A program made the position numbers and the translations under genes. From an uncultured Lachnospiraceae bacterium (GTDB taxonomy: Bacteria > Bacillota > Clostridia > Lachnospirales > Lachnospiraceae): DNA of 64,000 bases. The DNA is taken from NCBI GenBank assembly GCA_902789735.1, contig CADAOZ010000008.1, forward strand, positions 124,001 to 188,000. The letters are read 5' to 3'. The number at the start of each line of letters is the position of its first letter. Position 1 is the first letter of the stretch. The notes under the pieces are model-generated. The model was not told the DNA's origin, did no database searches, and worked only from the letters and a program-made list of their open reading frames with translations. Below are positions 1-8,331 of the stretch, in pieces.

Positions 1-45
1 TATCTATCCGGGAGACGAATACTGATCCCTCCTCCGGACGCAGAA

Positions 46-83
46 AAAGCCTGCGGAATCCTTTGACAGATTCCGCAGGCTTT
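46..83 (-). terminator. Terminator of the infC-rpmI-rplT operon
   Basis: A perfect 15-bp stem (AAAGCCTGCGGAATC pairing with GATTCCGCAGGCTTT, 8-base loop) lies just after the rplT stop codon. On the minus strand it is followed by a T-rich stretch, as expected of an intrinsic terminator. Confidence 0.9.
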
Positions 84-104
84 ATTGTCCTGTTCAGGTC
101 TGTA

Positions 105-461
105 TTATGCCAGCTTTGCCTTTGCGATCTCGGCCAGAGCGGTGAAGCCTGCCGCGTCGTTGACTGCCATCTCGGAGAGCATCTTACGGTTGATGTCGAT
201 CTCAGCAAGCTTGAGGCCGTGCATAAATGTGCTGTAGGAAAGACCGTTCAGTCTTGCAGCAGCGTTGATACGTGTGATCCAGAGAGCTCTCATATCTCTC
301 TTCTTCTGCTTTCTGCCAGCGAACTGAGAAGCCTGGGCACGCATAACGGACTGCTTGGCAATCCTGTACTGCTTGGACCTTGCGCCTCTGTATCCCTTGG
401 CAAGCTTTAATACTCTGTTATGTTTTTTTCTGGCATTAAGAGCGCCTTTAATTCTAGCCAT
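105..461 (-). CDS. rplT: 50S ribosomal protein L20
   Basis: Large-subunit protein that binds 23S rRNA early in assembly. The 118 residues match the usual length, and the very basic N-terminus ([20 protein letters not shown]) is typical of L20. It is the last gene of infC-rpmI-rplT, 42 bases after rpmI, and a strong terminator follows. In other bacteria L20 represses its own operon by binding the infC or rpmI leader. The long leader upstream of infC here is compatible with that, but the repression itself is inference. Confidence 0.97.
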   Translation of the reverse strand: MARIKGALNARKKHNRVLKLAKGYRGARSKQYRIAKQSVMRAQASQFAGRKQKKRDMRALWITRINAAARLNGLSYSTFMHGLKLAEIDINRKMLSEMAVNDAAGFTALAEIAKAKLA

Positions 462-503
462 TTTCTATTCCTCCATTCGAATACCGTGTGTCCGCCTAAA
501 GAA

Positions 504-701
504 TTACATGTAAGGCAGGATCTTCTTCATGTTCTTTACGTTTGTCTCGTCCAGGATTGTGTCCTTACGAAGGTTTCTCTTCCTCTTGGTGGACTTCTTG
601 GTCAGAATGTGGCGCTTGTAAGCTTTATTCCTGACAATCTTGCCGGTGCCGGTCATTTTAAAACGTTTCGCAGCTGATCTGCTGGTCTTCATCTTAGGCA
701 T
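504..701 (-). CDS. rpmI: 50S ribosomal protein L35
   Basis: Small basic ribosomal protein of 65 residues, the standard length, starting [15 protein letters not shown] and rich in Lys and Arg. It sits between infC and rplT in the conserved order. An AGGAGG-type ribosome binding site lies just upstream of the ATG. It is probably co-transcribed from the infC promoter, as no separate promoter is obvious in the 120 bases before it. Confidence 0.96.
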   Translation of the reverse strand: MPKMKTSRSAAKRFKMTGTGKIVRNKAYKRHILTKKSTKRKRNLRKDTILDETNVKNMKKILPYM

Positions 702-821
702 TGTAAATTCCTCCTATTCCTTTTCAAAGATCTCGAACAAGCCCTGCTCGTCCGCCGCGGGACAATCCCGCATCTATTCTAACTGTCATTGGCCCGTCCA
801 TCATGGATGACCGGGAAACCT

Positions 822-1358
822 TCACTTTTTGGCAGCTAAAAACATAGTAAGACTTCTGCCCTCTACCTTGGGCTTTTTGTCGACGACCGCGATGTCCTTG
901 AGGGCTTCCGCGATGTCGGTCAGGATGTGGGCGCTGCTCTGCATATGAGCCATCTCACGGCCGCGGAAACGCAGAGTGACCTTGACTCTGTCGCCCTTGC
1001 TCAGGAACTTTCTGGCAGCATTGATCTTGGTGTTCAGATCGTTGGCGTCGATGTTGGGAGACATACGGATCTCCTTGATCTCTACGGTATGCTGTTTCTT
1101 CCTGGCATCCTTTTCCTTACGGGTCTTTTCGTATTTATATTTCCCGTAGTCAATGATCTTGCATACGGGCGGTCTTGCGTTGGGAGAAATCTTGACAAGG
1201 TCAAGCTCGGCCTCTTCGGCAAGCTTCCTGGCTTCCATCGCGGACATAATGCCCAGCTGTTCGCCAGTGGCGGAGATGACACGCACCTCTCTGTCCCGGA
1301 TCTGTTCGTTGATAAATAAATCGTCTTTTGATCTGTTATTGGATCTGTTGTTATTAAT
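822..1358 (-). CDS. infC: Translation initiation factor IF-3, AUU start
   Basis: IF-3 binds the 30S subunit and checks start-codon and initiator-tRNA pairing. The N-domain (NEQIRDREVRVI, GEQLGIMSAMEA, ICKIIDYGKYKYE-like) and C-domain (KEIRMSPNIDANDL, KVTLRFRGREMAH) are both complete. An in-frame ATG at 1374-1376 is unlikely to be the start, because the Shine-Dalgarno GGAGGG lies downstream of it. The codon correctly spaced from that site is ATT at 1356-1358, giving 178 residues. AUU starts are a known feature of infC and allow IF-3 to limit its own synthesis. The promoter and leader lie upstream. Confidence 0.93.
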   Translation of the reverse strand: MNNNRSNNRSKDDLFINEQIRDREVRVISATGEQLGIMSAMEARKLAEEAELDLVKISPNARPPVCKIIDYGKYKYEKTRKEKDARKKQHTVEIKEIRMSPNIDANDLNTKINAARKFLSKGDRVKVTLRFRGREMAHMQSSAHILTDIAEALKDIAVVDKKPKVEGRSLTMFLAAKK

Positions 1359-1603
1359 GGTCTTACCCTCCAACATATGACTGGTCTGTAATGCAGGCCG
1401 TGTTTACAAACAAAAAACAGCGCATACATGAGTATCCACTGTCCTGAATCCTGATACGCGCAGATATAGGGATGTACAGATTCCGATTGGATCTGTGTTC
1501 TGCTTTTATCAGTGATATGAACGCCGGAAGCTGTAATGTCGCCGCCGGGTGAGAGTGGAAACTCTGCTTTCTTGTTGCGTAAAAGTATCTGTCTGTCAGA
1601 CAC
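1359..1603 (-). promoter_or_regulatory. Long leader of infC, possible L20/IF-3 control region
   Basis: About 245 transcribed bases separate the predicted start site (near 1603) from the infC AUU codon. No open frame with a good ribosome site is seen. In B. subtilis and relatives this interval holds the L20-binding attenuator; I cannot fold it here to confirm the structure. The rest of the gap up to 1753 holds the promoter and a copy of the 28-bp repeat. Confidence 0.55.
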
Positions 1604-1609
1604 CATGTA

Positions 1610-1638
1610 ATAGTAGCATCGAAATACCGGCTTGTCAA
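1610..1638 (-). promoter_or_regulatory. SigA promoter of infC-rpmI-rplT
   Basis: On the minus strand TTGACA (1633-1638) and TACTAT (1610-1615) are separated by exactly 17 bases, a near-consensus vegetative promoter pointing at infC. Confidence 0.82.
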
Positions 1639-1681
1639 GAAAAGTTTTTCAGGTCCGGTAGAGTTTTTTGGTTCAATCGTA

Positions 1682-1687
1682 TATAAT
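1682..1687 (+). promoter_or_regulatory. Candidate -10 element for the small membrane protein gene
   Basis: A perfect TATAAT; no good -35 hexamer is visible 16-18 bases upstream. The predicted transcript would begin at about 1694, directly in front of a copy of the 28-bp palindromic repeat. Confidence 0.4.
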
Positions 1688-1694
1688 GGCAGGG

Positions 1695-1721
1695 TGAACC
1701 GGGCGTCAGACTTCCGGTTCA
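1695..1721 (+). repeat. Remote single copy of the 28-bp palindromic repeat
   Basis: TGAACCGG and CCGGTTCA arms enclose the core GCGTCAGACTT. This is a 27-bp version of the repeat clustered at 5844-6069. Read in the direction of the downstream gene it has the same sense as the copies in the purB leader. Confidence 0.85.
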
Positions 1722-1753
1722 GCCACGCCTATAACAAACGAAAGGGAATGATT

Positions 1754-2137
1754 ATGAACACAGATCCTTCAAATACAAGTAACCATAAGGCCAGCTCCGG
1801 CAAAAAGGCCCCCTGGACCCTGAAACGGGCTGCGGCTCTTTTCGCTGTGATCCTGCTGGTCACCATGTATCTGCTGGCCTTTGTCAGCGCCATCTTCCAT
1901 TTCCCGGGATCCGCCGCCCTGCTGCGGATCAGCCTGGCTCTGACGGTCGTCCTGCCTCTGTTTCTCTGGATCCTGATCTGGGGAATCGGCTTCCTGACCC
2001 ATAAAAAGAATTTCGCCAGCATCAATCTTTTGAATTCCAATCCGGAGGAACGCAGGAAAATGGAGAAAGCCCTGGCCAAGAGCGGTTCTCCGTCCGAAGA
2101 GGCTGCCGGACAGGACACAAAGCCGGAACCCAAATGA
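1754..2137 (+). CDS. Small two-helix membrane protein, unknown function
   Basis: I do not recognise this 127-residue protein. It has a polar N-terminus (MNTDPSNTSNHKASSGKKAP), two hydrophobic segments (about residues 30-52 and 60-88) and a charged C-terminal tail of about 40 residues rich in Glu, Lys and Pro. This suggests an inner-membrane protein with both ends in the cytoplasm. The ATG at 1754 is preferred to an upstream GTG at 1694 because AAAGGG at 1741-1746 is at the right distance, and the GTG lies inside a repeat. It is a single-gene unit ended by a terminator at 2219. Confidence 0.65.
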   Translation: MNTDPSNTSNHKASSGKKAPWTLKRAAALFAVILLVTMYLLAFVSAIFHFPGSAALLRISLALTVVLPLFLWILIWGIGFLTHKKNFASINLLNSNPEERRKMEKALAKSGSPSEEAAGQDTKPEPK

Positions 2138-2218
2138 TCTCCAAATAATCTCCAAATGATCTGCTGCGGCACTGCTGCGGCAGGCGCAGATTTAGACGTA
2201 AATAATGTACAGTTGAAA

Positions 2219-2250
2219 GTGGATGCCGCCGGAGCGCATCCGCTTTTTTA
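2219..2250 (+). terminator. Intrinsic terminator
   Basis: GTGGATGC pairs with GCATCCGC around a loop of about nine bases, followed by TTTTTT. It ends the transcript of the small membrane protein gene. Confidence 0.8.
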
Positions 2251-2277
2251 TGTTTTGAGACAGTCCCCGGGACAGTT

Positions 2278-2883
2278 TCATTCGGCCAGCAGGGCGTCCA
2301 GGTCACGTTCCGCCTGTTCCGGGCTGACACAATGGATGGTATGGAACCCCAGCCTGCGGGGCGCCTCCAGATTGACCTCCGTGTCATCAATAAATACGCA
2401 TCTTTCAGGATCCAGATTATAACGGGCCAGAATCTCCCTGTAAATGGGTTCCTCCGGCTTGATCAGGTGGCATTCATATGAGAATACGCCGCCGTCCATC
2501 TCAGGCATGAAATAGAGGACGCCTGGACAGTCATCGGTGACTTTCTGTGACCAGTTGGAAAGGTAGAGGACCTTCCGGCCTGTCCCTTTGACCTTGCGGA
2601 TCCAGCGGACCGCGTCTTCGGAAGGAACCACGATTCCTCTGATGTCCTCCATGATATGGCGGATCTCTTTTTCCAGGGCGGGATTCTCCGCCACGAAATG
2701 GTCAATGATCTCTGGGACCGGCATGACGGCCCGGTCCAGTTCTCTCCACCAGCGGGACAGGACGGTCGCCTGCATGATCTCCCGGCAGACCTCTTCACTG
2801 TAGCCAAAGCTGCGGAAGAATTTCATCCTGCCCAGAACGGACAGCACGCCGCCTATGTCAAAAATTACGGTATCGATCTTCAT
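2278..2883 (-). CDS. HAD-superfamily hydrolase
   Basis: Haloacid-dehalogenase-type phosphatase of 201 residues. Motif I is FDIGGVL at residues 8-14 with the nucleophile Asp. Motif II is YLSNWS. Motif IV is CVFIDDTEVNLEAPRRLG, with the two acidic residues that hold magnesium. The helical cap between motifs I and II places it in subfamily I, near YihX-like sugar-phosphate phosphatases or epoxide-hydrolase-like proteins. The substrate cannot be told from sequence. It stands alone, convergent with the preceding gene and codirectional with purA. Confidence 0.85.
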   Translation of the reverse strand: MKIDTVIFDIGGVLSVLGRMKFFRSFGYSEEVCREIMQATVLSRWWRELDRAVMPVPEIIDHFVAENPALEKEIRHIMEDIRGIVVPSEDAVRWIRKVKGTGRKVLYLSNWSQKVTDDCPGVLYFMPEMDGGVFSYECHLIKPEEPIYREILARYNLDPERCVFIDDTEVNLEAPRRLGFHTIHCVSPEQAERDLDALLAE

Positions 2884-2995
2884 TATAATAATTCTCCTGA
2901 ATCTATAGGGTCTTTATAATACGCGCCGCCGGGCGCATGAATACGGACAGCCGGGCCCTGGGGACCCGGCTGATTGTCAGCGGAAGCAGCCGGCT

Positions 2996-4291
2996 TCAGG
3001 CGTGGAGCCGGGACTTTCTGTAAATAATATCATCGCGGCCGGGACCATTGGAGACCATGGTAATCGGGAAGCCGATCCGTTCCTCAATGAATTCAATGTA
3101 ATTCCTGCAGTTCTCCGGCAGGTCTTCATACTTGCGGATGCCGCGGATATCACATTTCCATCCGGGCAGCATGGTATACACAGGCTTTGCCTTGGCCAGC
3201 TCATGGGTAACAGGGAATTCTGTCGTTTCTTTGCCATCGATCTCATAGGCAGTACAGACCGGAATCTCATCCAGATATCCCAGGACATCCAGGACGGTGA
3301 AAGCGACATCCGTGCAGCCCTGCAGCCTGCAGCCATATCTGGAAGCCACGCAGTCATACCAGCCCACTCTTCTGGGACGGCCGGTGGTAGCTCCGTACTC
3401 GCCGCCGTCACCGCCGCGCCGCCGCAGCTCATCTGCTTCCGCGCCGAAGATCTCGGAGGTGAATTCACCCGCGCCCACTGCTGAGGAATAAGCTTTGTTA
3501 ACGACTACGATCTGGCTTATGGCGTAAGGGGGCAGGCCCGCGCCGATGGCACCGTAAGCGGCCAGGGTCGAAGAAGAGGTGACCATAGGATAGATGCCGT
3601 GGTCCGGGTCCTTCATAGTGCCCAGCTGGCCTTCCAGAAGAATGGTCTTATTCTCTTTCAGGGCCTGATCCAGATATACGGAAACATTGCCCACATAAGG
3701 TTCCACCATATCTCTGTACTGATGGATGGTCTCCAGCAGTTCTTCGGGATCGATGGGATCTTTGCCGTACAGGTACTGCAGCAGGACATTCTTCTGCACG
3801 CAGACACGCTCGATCTTCTCCCGCAGGACATCGTCGTCCTGGAAGAGCTCATTGACCTGCCAGCCGATCTTGGCGTATTTATCGGAATAAAAAGGAGCGA
3901 TGCCTGACTTGGTAGAGCCGAAGGACTTGCCGCCCAGGCGTTCCTCTTCATACTGGTCAAACAGGATATGATAGGGCATGACGACCTGACATCTGTCAGA
4001 GATCATCAGGTTGGGGGCCGGAACGCCCCGCTTCTCAATCTCAGAAATCTCCCTGAACAGGATGGGGATATTCAGCGCCACGCCGTTGCCGATGATATTC
4101 ATGACATTCTGGTGAAAGGCACCGGAAGGAAGCGTGTGCAGGGCAAATTTACCATATTTGTTGACAATGGTATGGCCGGCATTGGCACCGCCCTGAAAAC
4201 GGATGACCACATCCGCCTGCTCTGCCAGTGTATCTGTAATTTTGCCTTTTCCCTCGTCTCCCCAGTTGGCGCCTACGACTGCTTTAACCAT
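2996..4291 (-). CDS. purA: Adenylosuccinate synthetase
   Basis: Makes adenylosuccinate from IMP, aspartate and GTP in AMP synthesis. The N-terminal GANWGDEGKGKITD P-loop, the NAGHT segment with catalytic His (GGANAGHTIV) and the GTP-contact region TGRPRRVGW are all present. Length is 431 residues, as usual. It follows purB by 50 bases on the same strand, so the two AMP-branch enzymes form one unit read from the promoter at 5965-5992. Confidence 0.97.
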   Translation of the reverse strand: MVKAVVGANWGDEGKGKITDTLAEQADVVIRFQGGANAGHTIVNKYGKFALHTLPSGAFHQNVMNIIGNGVALNIPILFREISEIEKRGVPAPNLMISDRCQVVMPYHILFDQYEEERLGGKSFGSTKSGIAPFYSDKYAKIGWQVNELFQDDDVLREKIERVCVQKNVLLQYLYGKDPIDPEELLETIHQYRDMVEPYVGNVSVYLDQALKENKTILLEGQLGTMKDPDHGIYPMVTSSSTLAAYGAIGAGLPPYAISQIVVVNKAYSSAVGAGEFTSEIFGAEADELRRRGGDGGEYGATTGRPRRVGWYDCVASRYGCRLQGCTDVAFTVLDVLGYLDEIPVCTAYEIDGKETTEFPVTHELAKAKPVYTMLPGWKCDIRGIRKYEDLPENCRNYIEFIEERIGFPITMVSNGPGRDDIIYRKSRLHA

Positions 4292-4341
4292 AAGTTCCTC
4301 CTTTGTTCATATTCTCTCAGTTTTCTTCGGAACATATGCCG

Positions 4342-5775
4342 TCAGACGTTGATCTCAGCGGTCACGCCCAGATCTGCCTGATTGGCTTTCAGCATGGGGT
4401 AAATGACCCCTGACAGATATTTCTCGACCTGATGGGGGGCACAGCCTACATACAGGGCCGGATCCATTGTCTTCTCCAGGTCTTCCAGGCTCAGTCCAAA
4501 GGCCGGATCGTCCGCGATCAGCTGCAGCAGGTTGTTGTCGAGCCCCTCTTCCTTGACTCTTCTGCCGGCCTGCATGGACAGTTCCCGGATCCTCTCGTGG
4601 AGTTCCTGCCTGTCGCCGCCTGCCTTGACAGCGTCCATCATGATATTTTCGGTCGCCATGAAGGGCAGCTCGGAACGGAGGCGCTTCTCAATGACTTTGG
4701 GATAGACCCGGAGTCCGTCTGTCACATTGATGCACAGGTCCAGAACGCCGTCGATGGCCAGAAAGCCTTCCGGTACGGAAAGCCGCTTATTGGCGGAATC
4801 ATCCAGGGTCCGCTCGAACCACTGGGTGCCTGCCGTGACAGCGGGGTTCAGGACGTCCACCATGACATAACGCGACAGGGAGCAGATCCGCTCGCTGCGC
4901 ATGGGGTTGCGTTTATAGGCCATGGCGGAAGATCCGATCTGGGACTTCTCAAAGGGCTCCTCCACTTCCTTGAGGTGCTGAAGGAGGCGGATATCGGTGG
5001 CCATCTTCATGGCAGACTGGGCGATGCCGCCCAGGGCGTTGACAACGATGGTATCCACTTTCCGGGGATAGGTCTGGCCCGACACATCATAGCAGGCTGT
5101 AAAGCCCATCTTTTCCGCGATCATGGGATCCAGCCGGTCGACTTTGTCATAATCCCCTTCGAACAGCTCCAGGAAGGAAGCCTGGGTGCCGGTGGTGCCT
5201 TTGCTGCCGAGCAGACGCAGGCTGGACAGGACGTGGTCGATCTCGCCCAGATCGATCATGAACTCCTGGATCCAGAGGGTGGCCCTTTTTCCGACTGTGG
5301 TCGGCTGCGCCGGCTGGAAATGGGTAAATCCCAGCGTGGGAAGATCTTTGTATTTATCCGCGAAGGCAGCCAGTCCCGCGATCACGTTAATCAGTTTTTT
5401 ACGGACCAGGCGCAGAGCCTCCCGCATGATAATGATATCTGTATTGTCACCTACGTAGCAGCTGGTCGCACCCAGATGGATGATTCCTTTGGCTTTGGGG
5501 CACTGCAGACCATAGGCGTAAACATGGCTCATGACATCATGCCTGACCACTTTTTCTCTGGCTTTTGCATCCTCATAGTTGATATCGGTCATATGAGCCC
5601 GGAGCTCTTCGATCTGCTCATCGGTAATGGGCAGGCCAAGCTCTTTTTCCGTCTCAGCCAGGGCCACCCAGAGGCGGCGCCATGTGCCGAACTTCATGTC
5701 GGGAGAAAAGATATACTGCATTTCCCTGCTGGCATATCGTTCGGACAGGGGACTTACATATCTGTCATTTGCCAT
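4342..5775 (-). CDS. purB: Adenylosuccinate lyase
   Basis: Cleaves fumarate from adenylosuccinate and from SAICAR. It has the fumarase/aspartase superfamily signature SSAMAYKRNPMRSE and the upstream catalytic-His region THFQPAQPTTVGKR; 477 residues is normal. The ATG at 5775 has GAAAGGA upstream. It is the first gene of purB-purA. Its mRNA leader is predicted to carry three copies of the 28-bp palindromic repeat, which is unusual and may matter for control or stability. Confidence 0.97.
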   Translation of the reverse strand: MANDRYVSPLSERYASREMQYIFSPDMKFGTWRRLWVALAETEKELGLPITDEQIEELRAHMTDINYEDAKAREKVVRHDVMSHVYAYGLQCPKAKGIIHLGATSCYVGDNTDIIIMREALRLVRKKLINVIAGLAAFADKYKDLPTLGFTHFQPAQPTTVGKRATLWIQEFMIDLGEIDHVLSSLRLLGSKGTTGTQASFLELFEGDYDKVDRLDPMIAEKMGFTACYDVSGQTYPRKVDTIVVNALGGIAQSAMKMATDIRLLQHLKEVEEPFEKSQIGSSAMAYKRNPMRSERICSLSRYVMVDVLNPAVTAGTQWFERTLDDSANKRLSVPEGFLAIDGVLDLCINVTDGLRVYPKVIEKRLRSELPFMATENIMMDAVKAGGDRQELHERIRELSMQAGRRVKEEGLDNNLLQLIADDPAFGLSLEDLEKTMDPALYVGCAPHQVEKYLSGVIYPMLKANQADLGVTAEINV

Positions 5776-5843
5776 TCTGTTCTGTTCCTTTCTTAATTAA
5801 ACGCGTTTCTCTGACAGAAAACACTGTTTCAGGTCCGGGCATG

Positions 5844-6069
5844 TGAACCGGGAAGTCTGACGCATGGTTCATTTGTGAACCGGCAAGTCTGACGCATGGT
5901 TCATGCATCTGAACCGGGAAGTCTGACGACTGGTTCATTTCCGGACAGGAAAAAATACGTTATTAGTATAGCAGTATTTTTTCTGCCGTCAATGATGAAC
6001 CACAAAGTCTGACGCCTGGTTCATGTGAACCGGGAAGTCTGACGCCTGGTTCACCTGACGCCTGGTTCA
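5844..6069 (-). repeat. Cluster of five and a half 28-bp palindromic repeats
   Basis: Copies lie at 5844-5871, 5876-5903, 5910-5937, 5996-6023 and 6026-6053, plus a right half at 6056-6069. In minus-strand sense each is TGAACC, 2-3 variable bases, CGTCAGACTT, 3 variable bases, GGTTCA. The arms are inverted repeats and the ten-base core is identical in all copies. Three copies fall in the purB leader. The others lie between its promoter and the end of the upstream gene, whose TGA stop is inside the half copy. This fills the 291-base gap between the genes. Confidence 0.92.
5965..5992 (-). promoter_or_regulatory. SigA promoter of purB-purA
   Basis: TTGACG (5987-5992) and TATACT (5965-5970) on the minus strand, 16-base spacer. 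The promoter sits in the only long gap between repeat copies, so the palindromes flank it on both sides. Confidence 0.75.
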
Positions 6070-6909
6070 CCCTATGGTCGGCAGGTTGGTCTCCCGGAAG
6101 CGGTCACGCAGTTCTCCGGCCTTGAGGTCCAGGAGGCTCTGCAGTTCTTCTGTGCGGCCTTCCCGCAGGTACTGTTTCATTTTGCGTATGGTCCTGCCTT
6201 CGCTGCCGGCCCTGCAGGCAGCCTGCGCCTGTTCGATCCCCTGCCGTACCAGCAGGGCATGATCGTAGAGCTCGGGATGTTCGCCGATGTAATCGTCCCA
6301 TTCCTCCTGGGACGTGACCATGCGCAGGGCTGCCAGATAGCACTTGCCGCTGTGGCGGTCATGGGTCAGCTTCCAGGCCCGGTAATAGCAGTCAGAAGCT
6401 TTGCGGAAGCTGAACTGGCCGGCATAAAGCCTGCCTTTCTGCTGCCAGACCCGGGACCGCATTTCCCTTTCCAGCTCCGGAAGCGCTGCCAGGACGCCGT
6501 CCAGCTCCGACTGGGCCTGGCCGATCCTTCCCTGACCGGCGGAATATTCCGCCCTGGCCAGCAGCTGCCGGTAGGGCTCCATGCCTTCACTCTCTTCCAT
6601 TTCCCGCCGGATCTCCTTCTGACGGGCCGGAGTCTGGAAGGCTGCATACTCCAGAATGACCATGACGAATTCCACATAGGCGTTTTTGCGGTCCAGCCAG
6701 GGCCTGAGCTTCGCGGCCAGTTCCGTCAGTCCGCATTCCGAACCCAGCCAGATGACCAGATCCGGATCCCGGATGCTGTCATCCAGCAGCTGGGCGCACT
6801 GGGCCAGGGAATAACAGAGTTCTTCAATGGTATAAACTTTGCGTTCTATCTTTTCGATCAGGTAGGGAGTCCTTGCCATCCTGCCCATCGTCAGTATCAG
6901 TCTGCTCAT
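6067..6909 (-). CDS. Small helical (TPR-like) protein of the DUF5716/DUF5717 cassette
   Basis: A protein of 280 residues with no named function. The N-terminus (MSRLILTMGRMARTPYLIEK) has the pattern I associate with a conserved Lachnospiraceae hypothetical protein found beside DUF5716/DUF5717 genes; that memory cannot be checked here. Residues about 110-220 are helix-rich with a TPR-like rhythm (ARAEYSAGQGRIGQAQSELDG, GRLYAGQFSFRKASDCYYRA). There is no signal peptide or membrane segment, so it is cytoplasmic. The start is placed at the ATG overlapping the previous gene by ATGA, which implies coupled translation. Its stop codon lies inside a repeat unit. Confidence 0.7.
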   Translation of the reverse strand: MSRLILTMGRMARTPYLIEKIERKVYTIEELCYSLAQCAQLLDDSIRDPDLVIWLGSECGLTELAAKLRPWLDRKNAYVEFVMVILEYAAFQTPARQKEIRREMEESEGMEPYRQLLARAEYSAGQGRIGQAQSELDGVLAALPELEREMRSRVWQQKGRLYAGQFSFRKASDCYYRAWKLTHDRHSGKCYLAALRMVTSQEEWDDYIGEHPELYDHALLVRQGIEQAQAACRAGSEGRTIRKMKQYLREGRTEELQSLLDLKAGELRDRFRETNLPTIG

Positions 6910-8201
6910 ATGACATTTACCTCCCCGGTCCACTGCTGTCCCGATGAAGGGAAAATAGCGCCGAATCCCAGATCCTCCACCCGGTAGCTGACCGCTTCCG
7001 CCCTGTCCATGGTCAGGGTCAGGCGGATTCTGGTCGTACCGGGCGGCCGCTCGGGAAGTCCCCGCAGCAGGATGGTCTCCGTCCGCCTGCCTCCGCCATT
7101 GAGGGGCGTCAGCACCAGTTCGATCTCATTGCCCGATTCCAGCAGGAATTCCTCCGACAGGACCGCGTCATACCACTTGGTCCCCGCGTCCAGCAGGGCA
7201 TGGTAGCAGTCCTTTCCGGCCCGGACAGCTTCCACACCTATATTCATCCGCAGGCAGTCCTCGGCAAGGTAGAAATAGTCCCCCAGGCCTTTGACCATAC
7301 CGCTTTTGAACAGAGCCCCGAAGGCGGCGCCTCTGCTGTAGAGATTGCCCCCCTGGAAGACCCGTCTGCCCTGGCCGATAAAACGCAGGGATTCCTGCAT
7401 CCATCTGCCTTTAAAGCCGTCGCCGATCAGATAGACCGCGGCGCCCCCTGCCCCGAAATCCATCTGCCGCAGGGCGTCCAGCAGCTGCCGGTCCCGGACT
7501 GCGGCGGACGCGCCGGGCGTCAGCTCGAAATGCCGGATCCTGGGCATGCTGATGGCGGGTTTTGTCTTATAGTTAAAAATCAGTTCTCCCAGCAGCAGGT
7601 CGCTGCCGCCGTCATTTTCACAGAGGATGACCCCCAGTCTGCGCTGCTGCTCCTGCTGGGCAAGGACATAATCAAAAAGGCATTCCATATGTCCCTGGTA
7701 AGAGATGTTCTCCACCGGCAGCTGCAGGCGTTCCAGCACCCCGTCCAGGGCTTCCACGATCTGACGGTCCGGACTGGGGACCGTAAAAACGATACTTTCA
7801 ATATCCTCCGGATCCACCTGTGCCGACAGCAGCTGCAGGCAGCGGCGCAGATAGACGGAAAGCAGGGTCACAGGGTCGCAGTCCTCCTCTCCGATCCTGA
7901 CCGTCTCTCCCAGCGCCGCCAGACGCAGCAGACCGGTCACAGGCTCCGTGCCCCGGGCCGCCGCGAAGGCCATGGCTTCCCTGCCGGTCAGCCACCTGCC
8001 GTCCTCTCCCCTGCAGATACAGGCGGGTATATTGTAGTCCTCCCGGCCCGCAGTCATGGAAAAGGTCACCGGGTCCCAGGTCCTCCTGCCGGTCGGCGTC
8101 ATGCGGAGCCGGTCTTTGGAAATCCAGGAAATCTGGCAGAATTTCTCCTGCAGATCAATGCCCAGATAGTATTTTTTTTCCTGCTTCTTCTTCAGTAACA
8201 T
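6906..8201 (-). CDS. Hsp70/actin-fold-like protein (DUF5716 type)
   Basis: Cytoplasmic protein of 431 residues. It has degenerate versions of the Hsp70/actin ATPase motifs in the right order: phosphate-1 GIDLQEKFCQIS (14-25), a TVPSPDRQ segment like Hsp70 TVPAYF (140-147), phosphate-2 ENDGGSDLLLGE (195-206), an adenosine-like YLIGDGFKG (257-265) and a GAAFGA helix (291-296). The last 95 residues read like a beta-rich Hsp70 substrate-binding domain without its lid. I recall the family as Pfam DUF5716, function unknown. It shares an operon with two helical proteins. ATP binding and a chaperone-like role are inference. GGAGAG precedes the ATG. Confidence 0.75.
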   Translation of the reverse strand: MLLKKKQEKKYYLGIDLQEKFCQISWISKDRLRMTPTGRRTWDPVTFSMTAGREDYNIPACICRGEDGRWLTGREAMAFAAARGTEPVTGLLRLAALGETVRIGEEDCDPVTLLSVYLRRCLQLLSAQVDPEDIESIVFTVPSPDRQIVEALDGVLERLQLPVENISYQGHMECLFDYVLAQQEQQRRLGVILCENDGGSDLLLGELIFNYKTKPAISMPRIRHFELTPGASAAVRDRQLLDALRQMDFGAGGAAVYLIGDGFKGRWMQESLRFIGQGRRVFQGGNLYSRGAAFGALFKSGMVKGLGDYFYLAEDCLRMNIGVEAVRAGKDCYHALLDAGTKWYDAVLSEEFLLESGNEIELVLTPLNGGGRRTETILLRGLPERPPGTTRIRLTLTMDRAEAVSYRVEDLGFGAIFPSSGQQWTGEVNVI

Positions 8202-8228
8202 GTATTTCTCTCCGGCTGTTCTTCCGTT

Positions 8229-8331
8229 CTGTATACTGTTGGATCCTGTATCCTGTCGGATTCTATATATTGTTGGATCCTGTCTCCTATCGGATTCTAT
8301 ATATTGTTGGATCCTGTCTCCTGCCAGATTC
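8229..8331. repeat. 34-bp tandem repeat, about 2.7 copies plus a fragment
   Basis: Units start at 8239, 8273 and 8307 with TTGGATCCTGT and end in TCTATATATTG; a partial unit lies before the first. They occupy nearly the whole gap between the DUF5717-like and DUF5716-like genes, and the stop codon of the former falls at the edge of the third unit. Confidence 0.9.

Noticed and set aside
1082-1606. A 174-codon minus-strand frame over the infC leader and 5' part
   Set aside because: Overlaps infC in another frame, no ribosome site, sequence not protein-like.
5844-6069. CRISPR-like look of regularly repeated palindromes
   Set aside because: Spacers are only 2-58 bases and irregular, and no cas gene is present; the repeats are palindromic elements.
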